Counted from the stretch's first letter, positions 1 to 9,064 are shown. The stretch: 42,422 nucleotides of DNA from an uncultured Bacilli bacterium (GCA_947629375.1 CANRDN010000017.1:1-42422); one strand, 5' to 3'. Numbers and translations: made by a program. Notes: a model not told the origin generated them from the letters alone.

Positions 1-7
1 ACACTTA

Positions 8-58
8 AAAATCTCTCAAATCCTTATAAACAAAGGACTCGGGAGATTTTGCTTTTTT
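8..58 (+). terminator. Intrinsic terminator, probably of a rightward gene ending before the window
   Basis: Arms at 8-25 and 33-50 pair with two mismatches and one G-U pair around a 7-base loop, followed by a run of six T at 53-58. The T run is on the + strand, so it would stop a rightward gene lying off the left edge. The opposite strand ends in a shorter T run, so it may also serve the leftward lon operon. Confidence 0.75.
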
Positions 59-89
59 AAAACTGATAAATTCAGGATTTTACCATAAA

Positions 90-914
90 TTATTGCTTTA
101 GCAAAGTTTTTTGATCACTTTCCCTTTTGATTTTTTCATATCTTTTGATGCTTTTTAAAGTTATATTAGAAAGTTTTCTATATAATTTTTCATCGAATCC
201 TGGCACATCATTTTTGATACTAGTATTTAAAGTTATATCTATAACTTCTTTAACTAAATTAATAAAATCTTCGTTAATTTTAAAAGATGGATGATATCCC
301 CTAATAAGATAATTTGCTGTAATTAAAAAGTTTGTATCAAAACATAATTTAAATTTAGGATTTGTTATTTTTAATAAATTAAGCATTGAGTCAACATAAT
401 TACATTCTGGATTTATCTGTTGCTTATCTTTACTTTTTTCATAAAAGTCACAAAAATCAAGCAAATTACCATCATCTTTCAAAGCTTTTTCAATATCGTA
501 AGTTGTTTTAAGCATTATAAAAATAATTTGGGCAACTGATGTTATATTTGGGATTTTAAAAGTCCCAATTGAATTTTCAAATAAACCAAGACCTTGTTCA
601 AAATATTCATCAAAATCTTCATTTCTTTTTTGTTCTATTTCTATAACTTTATTTAAATAACGACCTCTAGTGACTATCTTTTCGTTTTCAGGATATTTTT
701 CTATACATTTATTAGTAAATGAAAGTAGTTTATCATATGATTGATATAACAACATTATATAGTTGTTTCCAAGTATTGCCATATCAGAAAGTATTCCTAA
801 GACTTCTTCACATTTTTGTTCGTCATAAGCATACATTTTTGTTAAATTATCAACATCAAAATTCATTATGTTACTTGTTATTAGTAATTCTCTTTGAAGT
901 TTTTCTAAATTCAT
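90..914 (-). CDS. Hypothetical protein downstream of lon
   Basis: A 274-residue soluble-looking protein that I do not recognise. It has no signal peptide, no clear membrane segment and no catalytic motif I can name. It is rich in Lys, Glu, Asn and Ile, and the last 20 residues are strongly charged. The start is well supported: AGGAGAG lies 7-8 bases upstream of the ATG. The first 44 bases overlap the 3' end of lon in another reading frame, so it is almost certainly co-transcribed and probably translationally coupled with lon. The overlap suggests a long-standing partnership, but nothing in the sequence shows whether it is an adaptor, a substrate or unrelated. It ends just before the hairpin at 8-50. 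Confidence 0.75.
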   Translation of the reverse strand: MNLEKLQRELLITSNIMNFDVDNLTKMYAYDEQKCEEVLGILSDMAILGNNYIMLLYQSYDKLLSFTNKCIEKYPENEKIVTRGRYLNKVIEIEQKRNEDFDEYFEQGLGLFENSIGTFKIPNITSVAQIIFIMLKTTYDIEKALKDDGNLLDFCDFYEKSKDKQQINPECNYVDSMLNLLKITNPKFKLCFDTNFLITANYLIRGYHPSFKINEDFINLVKEVIDITLNTSIKNDVPGFDEKLYRKLSNITLKSIKRYEKIKRESDQKTLLKQ

Positions 915-3219
915 TTTTCTTCTCTCCTATTTCTTTATATATGTCTATGTAGTTATCTACCAAAACAAAATCAATATTATTTTTTATATCGTCAGGTATT
1001 TCTTTTAAATCTTTTTCATTCTCTCTTGGAATAAATATTTTATTTACTCTTGCTCTATAAGCTCCGATTACCTTTTCTTTTAGTCCTCCAATTGGTAAAA
1101 CTCTTCCCGTCAAAGTGATTTCACCAGTCATACTGATTTTTGATGAAATTGGTAATTCAGTTAGTAAACTTATAAGTACAGTTACAAGAGCCACTCCTGC
1201 AGATGGGCCTTCTTTTTGGATTGCTCCTTCAGGTACGTGAATATGGATTGTCTTGTTAACTAATTTATCGATATCAATATTAAATTTCTTATAGTTTGAC
1301 TTAACAAAGTCCAGTGCTATCTTAGCAGACTCTTGCATTACTTCGCCTAAAGAACCTGTTAAAATTAACTCATCTTTTCCATCGAACATCGTCGCTTCAA
1401 TAGGAAGAATATCCCCACCATAAATCGTATAGGCAAGTCCATTGACAATACCTACTCTATCTTCTTCTTGATTATCATTATATAGATACTTTTTAATTCC
1501 TAAGTATTCTTCCAAGTCATTTTCAGTTATCTTGTAAGTTTTCTTTTCTTTATCGACAACAATTTTCTTAACTATTTTTCTTAAAATAGTCGCAATTAAC
1601 CTATCAAGTTCTCTTACTCCTGATTCCTTAGTGTAATTCCTTATTAGAGAAAGTATTGCTTCATCACTAAACTCGACATCATCTTCTTTTAGTCCGTGTT
1701 CTTTCTTTTGATCGATTATTAAATGTCTTTTAGCAATATCTAATTTTTCGTATTCTGTATAAGAAGATAATTCGATTATTTCAAGTCTATCTCTTAATTC
1801 TTCTGGAATTTGATATAAATAGTTTGCCGTTGCAATAAACATAACGCTAGATAGATCAAACTCTTCTTCGATATAGTGATCAACAAAATATTTGTTCTGT
1901 TCTTTATCTAAAACCTCTAATAAACTAGATGCTGGGTCTCCTTTAATATCTTTAGTCATTTTATCTATTTCGTCGATAATAAATACAGGGTTTTTCGTTC
2001 CAGCTTTTTTCATACCTTGGATAATAAGTCCTGGTGCTGCCCCAACATAAGCTCTTCTATGCCCTATTATTTCAGCTTCATCATTTATTCCCCCAACGGA
2101 TATTTTAGTAACTTTTCTATTTAAACTTTTAGCAATGTTTTTAGCAAAAGTAGTTTTACCTACGCCTGGAGGTCCCACTAAACAGATAATTGGGCTTCTT
2201 AAATTGTTGGTATTTTGTTTTACAGCAAGATACTCTATTACTCTATCTTTAACATTTTCGAGGCCATAATGTGTACTATCTAAAATTTCACGGACTTTAG
2301 TCAAATCTTTTCTATCTTCCGTTGTTTTGCTCCAAGGAAGTGAAAGTAACCAATCTATGTAATTTCTAATCATACCAGTCTCAGGTGATATAGAGTTACC
2401 TACTTCATATTTATTAAGTTCGACATATAATTTATCTTTAACTTTTTTAGGGCACTCTAAATCATCTATTTTTTCTCTTAAAATATCAATTTCACTTTGG
2501 CTTTCTTCACCGAGTTCTTTCTTTATAGCTTTTATTTTTTCTCGTAAGACAAATTCTTTTTGAGATTCTTCAAGGCTTGTAGCTACACTTGCTTCAATAT
2601 CTTGTTCAAGTTTTAATATTTCGATATCACTATTGATATCATCTAAAATCATTTTTACTCTTAAAGTTGCAGAATTTTCTTTTAAATACTCTTGTTTTCT
2701 CTCAGAGTTAATTGGCAAGTAAAGTACTACGACATCTGTTAATTTATCGATATCATTTATCCCTGCTGCCTGAGAAAGAATCGTATTAGACATATAAGGA
2801 ACTTCTCTTACATAGACATCGATATGTTTATTTAAAGCTCTTACATAGGCCATTTCTTCTCTTGGAGATAATTCTTCTTTTGGAAGTGGACTAAATAAAG
2901 CTTCATAGATATCATCATCTTTCGAATAAGCAAAAATCTTAACTCTTGATTCACCATAAATAATAATTCTTGTTTTACCATTAGGCATTTCAAGTTTCAT
3001 TCTAATTTTACCTACGATACCATAATTTGGAAGATCATCTATTTCAGGGCTTATCTCAAGATTATCTTTAGGATTTACAATAAGTATTTTATTATCATAA
3101 CAAGATTCAGCTAAAGAAATTAATTTCTTATCTTCAGTCGTTTCAATTTCTATTCTAACTTCGTTATAAGGAAAGAGAACCATATTCTTCAATAGTAAGA
3201 CTGGAAGATTACTTTTCAT
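871..3219 (-). CDS. lon: ATP-dependent endopeptidase Lon (LonA type)
   Basis: Cytoplasmic AAA+ protease that unfolds and degrades damaged and regulatory proteins as a hexamer. The 782-residue length is normal for LonA. It has an N-terminal LAN substrate-binding domain (about 1-205), a coiled linker (205-300), an AAA+ module with Walker A GPPGVGKT at 349-356 and Walker B VFIIDE at 412-417, and a C-terminal S16 protease domain. The catalytic dyad is Ser673 in GPSAG and Lys716 in GGLKEK. The start is preceded by AAGGAGGTGA. Its own promoter (TTGCAT, 17 bp, TATAAT) lies just upstream. I see no CIRCE inverted repeat or CtsR heptad repeat, so heat-shock control of the usual Firmicute kind is not evident. 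Confidence 0.98.
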   Translation of the reverse strand: MKSNLPVLLLKNMVLFPYNEVRIEIETTEDKKLISLAESCYDNKILIVNPKDNLEISPEIDDLPNYGIVGKIRMKLEMPNGKTRIIIYGESRVKIFAYSKDDDIYEALFSPLPKEELSPREEMAYVRALNKHIDVYVREVPYMSNTILSQAAGINDIDKLTDVVVLYLPINSERKQEYLKENSATLRVKMILDDINSDIEILKLEQDIEASVATSLEESQKEFVLREKIKAIKKELGEESQSEIDILREKIDDLECPKKVKDKLYVELNKYEVGNSISPETGMIRNYIDWLLSLPWSKTTEDRKDLTKVREILDSTHYGLENVKDRVIEYLAVKQNTNNLRSPIICLVGPPGVGKTTFAKNIAKSLNRKVTKISVGGINDEAEIIGHRRAYVGAAPGLIIQGMKKAGTKNPVFIIDEIDKMTKDIKGDPASSLLEVLDKEQNKYFVDHYIEEEFDLSSVMFIATANYLYQIPEELRDRLEIIELSSYTEYEKLDIAKRHLIIDQKKEHGLKEDDVEFSDEAILSLIRNYTKESGVRELDRLIATILRKIVKKIVVDKEKKTYKITENDLEEYLGIKKYLYNDNQEEDRVGIVNGLAYTIYGGDILPIEATMFDGKDELILTGSLGEVMQESAKIALDFVKSNYKKFNIDIDKLVNKTIHIHVPEGAIQKEGPSAGVALVTVLISLLTELPISSKISMTGEITLTGRVLPIGGLKEKVIGAYRARVNKIFIPRENEKDLKEIPDDIKNNIDFVLVDNYIDIYKEIGEKKNEFRKTSKRITNNK

Positions 3220-3252
3220 TTATCGGTTCACCTCCTTAAAAATATGTTTTTT

Positions 3253-3281
3253 ATTATAACTATGGGACTTTAAAAATGCAA
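3253..3281 (-). promoter_or_regulatory. Sigma-A-type promoter of lon
   Basis: On the minus strand, TTGCAT (3281-3276) is separated by 17 bp from a perfect TATAAT (3258-3253). Transcription would start about 30 bases before the lon ATG. Confidence 0.75.
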
Positions 3282-3282
3282 T

Positions 3283-3312
3283 AAAAAAGACACTTTTTTA
3301 CAGTGCCATTTT
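3283..3312 (-). terminator. Intrinsic terminator after the 59-residue ORF
   Basis: Minus-strand stem GGCAC (3307-3303) pairs with GTGTC (3293-3289), including one G-U, and is followed by six T (3288-3283). It is flanked by an A run that can extend the stem. It sits directly upstream of the lon -35 box and separates the small gene from lon. Confidence 0.65.
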
Positions 3313-3337
3313 TACCTTGTTTTTCAATTCCTTATTT

Positions 3338-3517
3338 TTAAACATTTTTAGAATTATATCTTTTTATTTTTGCTAAAACAAGTCCGTTTGGTTTACTTAT
3401 TTGCTTTACATTTTCGTTTGATTTAAGAAAATTATTTTTACTTACATCTTTATTCATTTCTATATTTTTTAATTCTTTTAAATGTTCAGTATAAACTTTT
3501 ATATGTCTACAATTCAT
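3338..3517 (-). CDS. Small hypothetical protein, 59 residues
   Basis: An ATG reading frame of 59 codons starting MNCRHIKVYTEHLKELKN and ending in a basic tail. It has no signal peptide or membrane segment and I do not recognise it. Support for it being real: GGGGGA lies 6 bases before the ATG, a promoter (TTTACT, 17 bp, TATAAT) lies immediately upstream, and a terminator follows. It therefore has a complete one-gene transcription unit between pyk and lon. It is highly basic (many Lys and Arg), which could suit nucleic-acid or ribosome binding, but that is a guess. Confidence 0.55.
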   Translation of the reverse strand: MNCRHIKVYTEHLKELKNIEMNKDVSKNNFLKSNENVKQISKPNGLVLAKIKRYNSKNV

Positions 3518-3525
3518 AATTATCC

Positions 3526-3538
3526 CCCAATACTTGGG
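3526..3538 (-). promoter_or_regulatory. 5' hairpin covering the ribosome binding site of the 59-residue ORF
   Basis: Minus strand CCCAA (3538-3534), loop GTA, TTGGG (3530-3526). The right arm runs into the GGGGGA ribosome binding site. From the -10 position, transcription should start at or very near this hairpin, so it would sit at the 5' end of the mRNA. It could stabilise the message or partly mask the ribosome binding site. Confidence 0.4.
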
Positions 3539-3540
3539 TA

Positions 3541-3569
3541 ATTATATCATATTTTTATTTTTTAGTAAA
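3541..3569 (-). promoter_or_regulatory. Promoter of the 59-residue ORF
   Basis: Minus strand TTTACT (3569-3564), 17 bp spacer, perfect TATAAT (3546-3541). It lies only about 5 bp from the pyk stop codon, so the small gene does not need read-through from pyk. Confidence 0.6.
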
Positions 3570-3573
3570 GTTG

Positions 3574-4986
3574 TTATATCTCTTCGATTTTCATAAAATT
3601 TGTTTGTTTAATAGCTTGGTTTTCGTGGATACCACCAGTTATTATTATAACGTCATTTGCTTTTAAACCTAGATAATCTATAGCTACTTTTTTAGCGTGT
3701 TTTACAGCTTCGTCCATATCATCATCGTTAACATTGGGCGTAACTACTGGATATACTCCAAAATTAAGTGCAAGACTTCTTGCAACCTGTTCATTTGGAC
3801 AAGGAGCAAGTATTATTGGTCTTGGTCTTAAGTTACTTATGACAGTTGGACTGTGACCTCCAGTTGTTGGTACTACGATTGCTTTAACATCCAAGGCTTT
3901 TGATGAAGTTAGTACAGAATTTGCGATTGCTTCTGTTATATCATTGTTAGATTTATAATCAAATCTCGTACAATAACGATCATTTCTTTCAGATTCTTTA
4001 CAAATTTCAGCCATATATTTTACTGCTTCTACTGGATGTTTTCCTACAGTTGACTCTCCACTCAACATAACAGCATCAGCACCATCAAACACTGCATTTG
4101 ATATATCTGTTACTTCAGCTCTTGTAGGTCTTGCCGAAGTGTACATAGACGCTAACATTTCGGTAGCTACTATTACAAATTTTTCTTTTTCACGACATTT
4201 TCTTACCATATCTTTTTGAATAATTGGTAAAAATTGAACAGGGACTTCAACTCCTAAATCACCACGCGCTACCATTATTCCATCACTTTCGTCGATTATT
4301 TCATCTAAATTGTCAACACCAGTCTTACTTTCAACTTTAGAAATAATTTTCATATTGCTATTATGAGCTTTCAATATTTCTTTAACTTGTAAAATATTTT
4401 CACGAGATTCGACAAAAGAAAGGGCTAAAAAGTCTCCTTCATTTTGGCAGGCATACTCAATATCTTTTCTATCCTGTTCACTCATAAATGGAAGATCAAG
4501 TTTAACTCCAGGAACATTAATTCCCTTCTTAGATTTTAAAACTCCACCTTCTACTACTCTACAAGTAACACCATCCATCTCTTTTGATACAACTTCAAGT
4601 TTCATTAGAGCATCCTCTAACAAAACAGTGTTCCCAACATTTATTTTATCTATAACTTCTGGATGATTTACTGTAAATGATTTCTCTGTACCTATTACAT
4701 TTTCTTTAACAATTCTAATTAAATTACCTTTAACTAGTTGCACCCCTGCTTCAACCATCTCACCACATCTAAAATCAGGTCCTTTAGTATCATAAAGTAC
4801 AGCAATATTTCTTCTCGTTCTTAATCTTGTTTCCTTAACTACATTTAATATATCTGTATATTCTTGATAATCACCGTGAGAAAAATTTACTCTTGCAACA
4901 TTCATTCCATTTTCGACCATCAAAGACATAACATCAACATTTTGACTTGCTGGTCCAATACTACAAATAATCTTTGTTTTTTTCAT
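3574..4986 (-). CDS. pyk: Pyruvate kinase
   Basis: Final glycolytic enzyme: phosphoenolpyruvate plus ADP gives pyruvate plus ATP, in the cytoplasm. The 470 residues start MKKTKIICSIGPAS, the classic family N terminus. Visible motifs include NVARVNFSHG (substrate and metal region), DTKGP, SKVESKTGVDN and MVARGDLGVE (Mg2+/K+ active-site segment), MLSGESTVGKHPVEAV and a C-terminal allosteric-type domain ending in IIITGG. The Bacillus-type extra C-terminal PEP-utilising domain is absent, so this is the short form. A reading-frame extension adds GTG-ATG-GAT upstream, but AGGTGA is correctly spaced for the ATG at 4986. A perfect TATAAT (5014-5009) lies upstream, with only a weak -35. Confidence 0.97.
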   Translation of the reverse strand: MKKTKIICSIGPASQNVDVMSLMVENGMNVARVNFSHGDYQEYTDILNVVKETRLRTRRNIAVLYDTKGPDFRCGEMVEAGVQLVKGNLIRIVKENVIGTEKSFTVNHPEVIDKINVGNTVLLEDALMKLEVVSKEMDGVTCRVVEGGVLKSKKGINVPGVKLDLPFMSEQDRKDIEYACQNEGDFLALSFVESRENILQVKEILKAHNSNMKIISKVESKTGVDNLDEIIDESDGIMVARGDLGVEVPVQFLPIIQKDMVRKCREKEKFVIVATEMLASMYTSARPTRAEVTDISNAVFDGADAVMLSGESTVGKHPVEAVKYMAEICKESERNDRYCTRFDYKSNNDITEAIANSVLTSSKALDVKAIVVPTTGGHSPTVISNLRPRPIILAPCPNEQVARSLALNFGVYPVVTPNVNDDDMDEAVKHAKKVAIDYLGLKANDVIIITGGIHENQAIKQTNFMKIEEI

Positions 4987-5029
4987 ATCCATCACCTATC
5001 ATATTTATATTATAATACAAAAAACTAGT

Positions 5030-5068
5030 AAAAAAATAAAACTATTAATCTTTTTTAATAGTTTTATT
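5030..5068 (-). terminator. Strong terminator of the alaS operon
   Basis: A perfect 14-bp inverted repeat (5035-5048 and 5055-5068) with a 6-base loop, followed on the minus strand by a T run. It ends the operon made of the two P-loop kinases, alaS and the gene at 5093-5794, and insulates pyk. Confidence 0.85.
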
Positions 5069-5092
5069 CCCACTTAACAATTTATTTTACTT

Positions 5093-5794
5093 TTATTTTC
5101 TTAATTGTTTTAAACTTGGTCTTTGAAATTTTAATCTTTTTACATTGTCGTATCCATAGTCAAAATCTAGATTTTCTTCCTTAAGTGGAACCTCATTGGC
5201 AACATTATCAAGAATTAATTTTCCAAGTCTATCAAAAGTTACTTTGTTTTCTTCATCAAACATCAAATAACCATTTCCAATATCTTTAAATTTAGAATAT
5301 GCAATTAATAGATACAATAAGACTAAACTTTCAGGCATATCATCATATTCTTTTTTACTATTATAAATCTCTTTAAAATTGATGTTTCTTTGATATACCC
5401 TAAATCTATTTAAATCATCACAAGAACATAATCCTGAAATAATTGTCGTTAATAAATTATTTGTTCTTTCAAAGTTTACTTCAGGATCATCACCTTCTGT
5501 AACATTGAAAGTAGTTAAATCTCCAATTATTTCCAATGCACTATTATAAGCTTGTATTTTTTCTTCTTCTGTTTGATACCAGAAATCATCATTTATAACA
5601 GTTAGTAAAACATCATAAATTTGTGCTAAATTTTTAGATGATTTAGGTAAATACTCTTTAGCTTTTGACTTAATATAAATACTGCTTATATTATCTAAAT
5701 TTACTCCTTTAGTAAAATCACAGGCTAGATCTGTTTCATCGAACCCAATTAAATTCAAGTACTGTAATACTTGTTCTTTTGTAAGTTTTCTCAT
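5093..5794 (-). CDS. Hypothetical protein, last gene of the alaS operon
   Basis: A 233-residue acidic, helical-looking protein that I do not recognise. It has no signal peptide and no membrane segment. The N terminus MRKLTKEQVLQYLNLIGFDE resembles a short helical bundle, and the C terminus is basic (KRLKFQRPSLKQLRK). The reading frame extends to a TTG, but GGGGGA is spaced 9 bases from the ATG at 5794, so I chose that. It follows alaS after 23 bases and precedes a strong terminator, so its expression should follow the tRNA-Ala T-box upstream. Its function is unknown. Confidence 0.75.
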   Translation of the reverse strand: MRKLTKEQVLQYLNLIGFDETDLACDFTKGVNLDNISSIYIKSKAKEYLPKSSKNLAQIYDVLLTVINDDFWYQTEEEKIQAYNSALEIIGDLTTFNVTEGDDPEVNFERTNNLLTTIISGLCSCDDLNRFRVYQRNINFKEIYNSKKEYDDMPESLVLLYLLIAYSKFKDIGNGYLMFDEENKVTFDRLGKLILDNVANEVPLKEENLDFDYGYDNVKRLKFQRPSLKQLRK

Positions 5795-5817
5795 AACCAA
5801 AATTCCCCCATAAGTTA

Positions 5818-8514
5818 TTAATTATTTTGTTCTATGTCTTCTTTGACTGCTTTTAAAATCTCTTTAATGTTTCCACTATAAGATGACCCACCTTGAGCAA
5901 AAGTAGAACTTCCTCCACCTTTTCCTCCAGCCATCTCAGAAGCCTTTTTAACAAGAAGTCCAGCTTTAGATGCAACATCATTACATTTACAAATAAAGTT
6001 AACATTCTTTTCTTTTATATTTGCAATAAAGACAATTCCTTTACCAAGTCTATTGATAAGTTCGTCAACAATAGTCTTTAAATCGTTTGTCTCTAGATTT
6101 TCTACTTTCATAACAATTGTGTCAACATTTCCAATTGTTTCTTTCTTCTCTAGATATTTATCGATACTATTACTTGCAAGTTTTGCTTTTTCTTCATTAT
6201 ATTTTTTTTCTAGATTTCTTACTTCAGTTTGAACATATTCAAGTTGATTTTTATTATAAATAATATCTCTATAACTTGTTAGTCCTTGTTGATCCAAATT
6301 GATATCAAAAGATAATTCTATTCCCTCTTCTTTAGCTTTGGCAAGTATTTCTTGAGCTTTTGTTACTAATACTTTTATTTCATCGACATATTTTGCTACT
6401 GCTTCACTAATTAATACTGGTACCATATCGTTTGTACATCCTTCAAGACGATATAAGTTACTACCTTTAGACTCTATCTTTAAAATAGCAAAACGCTTTA
6501 TTTCATCAGTACTCTTTATATGTGTTCCTCCACAAAGTTCTATGGAGTCCCCAATTTTAACTACTCTTACGATATCTTTATATTTATCAGTGAAAAGTGC
6601 CATTGCTCCAAGCTTTTTAGCATCTTCTAAAGTCATATTAGTAATTTCACTTTCGATATGCTTACTTACAATTTCATTAACTTTATCTTCTATCTTAAAG
6701 ATATCTTCTTCACTTATTTTTCCAGTGTATGTAAAGTCAAAACGAAGTCTATTTTCATCGACATAACTTCCTGCTTGGTGAATAGAACTTGATAAAGTAT
6801 CCTGTAAAACTTTTTGAACGATATGGATACTGCTGTGGTTTGCTTGAGTCTTTAATCTTTTATCTTCCATTATTTTAAGAGTACAAGAGTCGCCAATTTT
6901 TAAGTGACCTTCAAGGATTTCTACTTGATGCATATGTTGTCCATTAGGAGCTTTAATGACATTTACTACTTTTGCTTTCAATTTATCGTTTTTAATAGCA
7001 CCTAAATCGGCAACTTGTCCACCACTTTCAGCATAAAAACAAGTTCTATCGAAGATTACATACCCAGAGTCATCTAGTTTTTTTACTTCTTTTCCATCTT
7101 TGAAAAGTCCAATTACACGTGCATCTTCAAGTTCGTATGTGTCATATAAAAATTCTGATGGAGATAAAAACTTAAGTAAATCTTCATTTTGAATATTCAT
7201 ATTAGCTTCTTGTTTTCTACTTTCTTTAGCAACTTTCTTAGCTTGTTCCATATACTTGTCGAATTCTTCTTTATCGACAGTCATATTTTCATCTTGAAGA
7301 TATTCTAAAGTAAGTTCAAATGGGAAGCCATAAGTATCGTATAACTTGAAAGCATCATAACCACTTATTGTACCATCGTGACTTTCTTTAATAAGTTCAA
7401 GAAGTTTTCTTTCACCTGCTCTTAATGTTTCATTGAATAGTTTTTCTTCATCTAAAACTTGAACCTTAACAAGTGATTTTGTTTCATATAACTTTGGATA
7501 ACTTTCACCCATAGTCTCGACAACTGTGTCGACAAGTTTATACATAAATGGCTCGTTTATTCCAAGTTTTCTTCCTGCTCTTACACTTCTTCTTAATAGT
7601 CTTCTTAGGACATAACCTCTATTGTTATTTTCGAATATTGCCCCATCTGATAATGCCATCGTAATTGCTCTTATATGGTCAGCAATTATTTTAAAGTAAC
7701 TTTCTTGATTATATTTTCTACCACTTATTTTTTCTATTTCTTCAATTATTGGTACAAATAAATCAGTATCGAAGTTAGAGTCGACGTTTTGGAATATACA
7801 GCACCATCTTTCAAGACCAGCACCTGTATCAATATTCTTGTGAGGAAGTTCTTTATATAAGCTTCTATCTACACCAGGCTCTGAATTATATTGACTGAAG
7901 ACATTGTTCCAAATCTCGACAAAACGCTCTTGATCTTCATCATTTTTAAACTTTTCTAAAGCTGTATTATCTTTATCGTATGCTTCTCCTCTATCGAAGA
8001 AGATTTCAGAATCAGGTCCACAAGGTCCACTTCCAATTTCCCAGAAGTTTCCAGGAAGTCTTACGATATGATCTGGTATCATTCCAAGACTTACCCATTT
8101 ATTGTAAGCAGCTTCATCTGTCATATATATTGTACAGTAAAGCTTTTCTACTGGAATATCACACCAATCAGGACTTGTTAAGAATTCAAAAGCAAAAGAT
8201 AAAGCTTCTTCTTTAAAGTAATCTCCTACTGAAAAGTTACCCATCATTTCAAAGAAAGTCTGATGTCTTTTAGTAACTCCAACATTTTCAATATCATTAG
8301 TTCTAATACATTTTTGGATACTTGTAAGTCTTTTGTTTTCTGGGACGATTGTTCCATCAAAGTATTTTTTTAAAGGTGTTACACCAGCATTTACAAAGAA
8401 TAATGAATCATCACCTTCAGGAATTAAAGAGGCACTTTCTATTACTTGGTGGCCTTTGCTTTTAAAGAAATCGAGCCACATATTTCTTATTTCTGTACTT
8501 TTTAAATATTTCAT
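5818..8514 (-). CDS. alaS: Alanyl-tRNA synthetase
   Basis: Charges tRNA-Ala and edits Ser/Gly mischarging in the cytoplasm. The 898 residues show the full class II architecture: a catalytic domain from residue 1 (TPLKKYFDG, HQTFFEMMGNFS, ETGAGLERW-like DTGAGLERW), the editing domain with HSSIH at 560-564 and CGGTH at 661-665 (the zinc-binding set), and a C-Ala domain ending in the GGKGGG loop. GGAGGAG precedes the ATG. It is the third gene of the operon, one base after the preceding kinase gene. Transcription is controlled by the T-box leader whose specifier reads GCU (Ala), so the operon should rise when uncharged tRNA-Ala accumulates. Confidence 0.98.
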   Translation of the reverse strand: MKYLKSTEIRNMWLDFFKSKGHQVIESASLIPEGDDSLFFVNAGVTPLKKYFDGTIVPENKRLTSIQKCIRTNDIENVGVTKRHQTFFEMMGNFSVGDYFKEEALSFAFEFLTSPDWCDIPVEKLYCTIYMTDEAAYNKWVSLGMIPDHIVRLPGNFWEIGSGPCGPDSEIFFDRGEAYDKDNTALEKFKNDEDQERFVEIWNNVFSQYNSEPGVDRSLYKELPHKNIDTGAGLERWCCIFQNVDSNFDTDLFVPIIEEIEKISGRKYNQESYFKIIADHIRAITMALSDGAIFENNNRGYVLRRLLRRSVRAGRKLGINEPFMYKLVDTVVETMGESYPKLYETKSLVKVQVLDEEKLFNETLRAGERKLLELIKESHDGTISGYDAFKLYDTYGFPFELTLEYLQDENMTVDKEEFDKYMEQAKKVAKESRKQEANMNIQNEDLLKFLSPSEFLYDTYELEDARVIGLFKDGKEVKKLDDSGYVIFDRTCFYAESGGQVADLGAIKNDKLKAKVVNVIKAPNGQHMHQVEILEGHLKIGDSCTLKIMEDKRLKTQANHSSIHIVQKVLQDTLSSSIHQAGSYVDENRLRFDFTYTGKISEEDIFKIEDKVNEIVSKHIESEITNMTLEDAKKLGAMALFTDKYKDIVRVVKIGDSIELCGGTHIKSTDEIKRFAILKIESKGSNLYRLEGCTNDMVPVLISEAVAKYVDEIKVLVTKAQEILAKAKEEGIELSFDINLDQQGLTSYRDIIYNKNQLEYVQTEVRNLEKKYNEEKAKLASNSIDKYLEKKETIGNVDTIVMKVENLETNDLKTIVDELINRLGKGIVFIANIKEKNVNFICKCNDVASKAGLLVKKASEMAGGKGGGSSTFAQGGSSYSGNIKEILKAVKEDIEQNN

Positions 8515-8515
8515 T

Positions 8516-9064
8516 TTACTCCTCCATCGTCTTTAATATTTCTTCTAATCTTTTGTAGTAGTCATCAAGTGTTCCATTATTGAACAAGAAATAATCGGCA
8601 TAAGCGATTGGTCCACCTTTAGCAAGATTTTCAATTTCTGAAATATCTCTTTTTATTATTTCTTCTCTATTAAATGGTCTTACTACTCTTGTTGATACTC
8701 TATCGTATCTTGTTTCTTTATCTGTAACGACACAAATAAGTTTTAATCTATCCTTAAACTCTTTTTGAAGAACCACTAGTTCATCCCAAGAATATAATCC
8801 ATCAAGCACTGTGTCTTTTTTCTTCAAGCTTTCTTTTATCTTAGGAAGTAAAATAATAGCAACGGCTGCCATTCCATATTCTTTTCTTATTTTTTCACGC
8901 ATCATTTTCTCATTTTCTGGCGTTACTTCTTTATTTTCTTCTTTTAGTTTGTCTAAGATAGCTCCTCCAAAATATATTTTGTTCCATCCTTTTTTCTCTA
9001 AATAATCTGTAGCAATACTTTTACCACTTCCAGCCATACCTACAACAGCAATTAACTTATTCAT
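8516..9064 (-). CDS. P-loop kinase of the UPF0200 / dephospho-CoA-kinase-like group
   Basis: A 182-residue P-loop NTPase with Walker A GMAGSGKS at 9-16. The segments REKIRKEYGMAAVA, VSTRVVRPFNREE and YADYFLFNNGTLDDYY resemble the archaeal UPF0200 proteins distantly related to dephospho-CoA kinase (family knowledge recalled, not searched). The likely chemistry is phosphoryl transfer from ATP to a small nucleotide-like substrate, but the substrate is unknown. AAAGGAGGT precedes the ATG. One-base gaps on both sides place it between another P-loop kinase and alaS. Alternatives are a bona fide CoaE or a (d)NMP kinase. Confidence 0.7.
   Translation of the reverse strand: MNKLIAVVGMAGSGKSIATDYLEKKGWNKIYFGGAILDKLKEENKEVTPENEKMMREKIRKEYGMAAVAIILLPKIKESLKKKDTVLDGLYSWDELVVLQKEFKDRLKLICVVTDKETRYDRVSTRVVRPFNREEIIKRDISEIENLAKGGPIAYADYFLFNNGTLDDYYKRLEEILKTMEE

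Noticed and set aside
3220-3300. CIRCE or CtsR operator at lon
   Set aside because: Neither the TTAGCACTC-N9-GAGTGCTAA repeat nor AGGTCAAA heptads are present.
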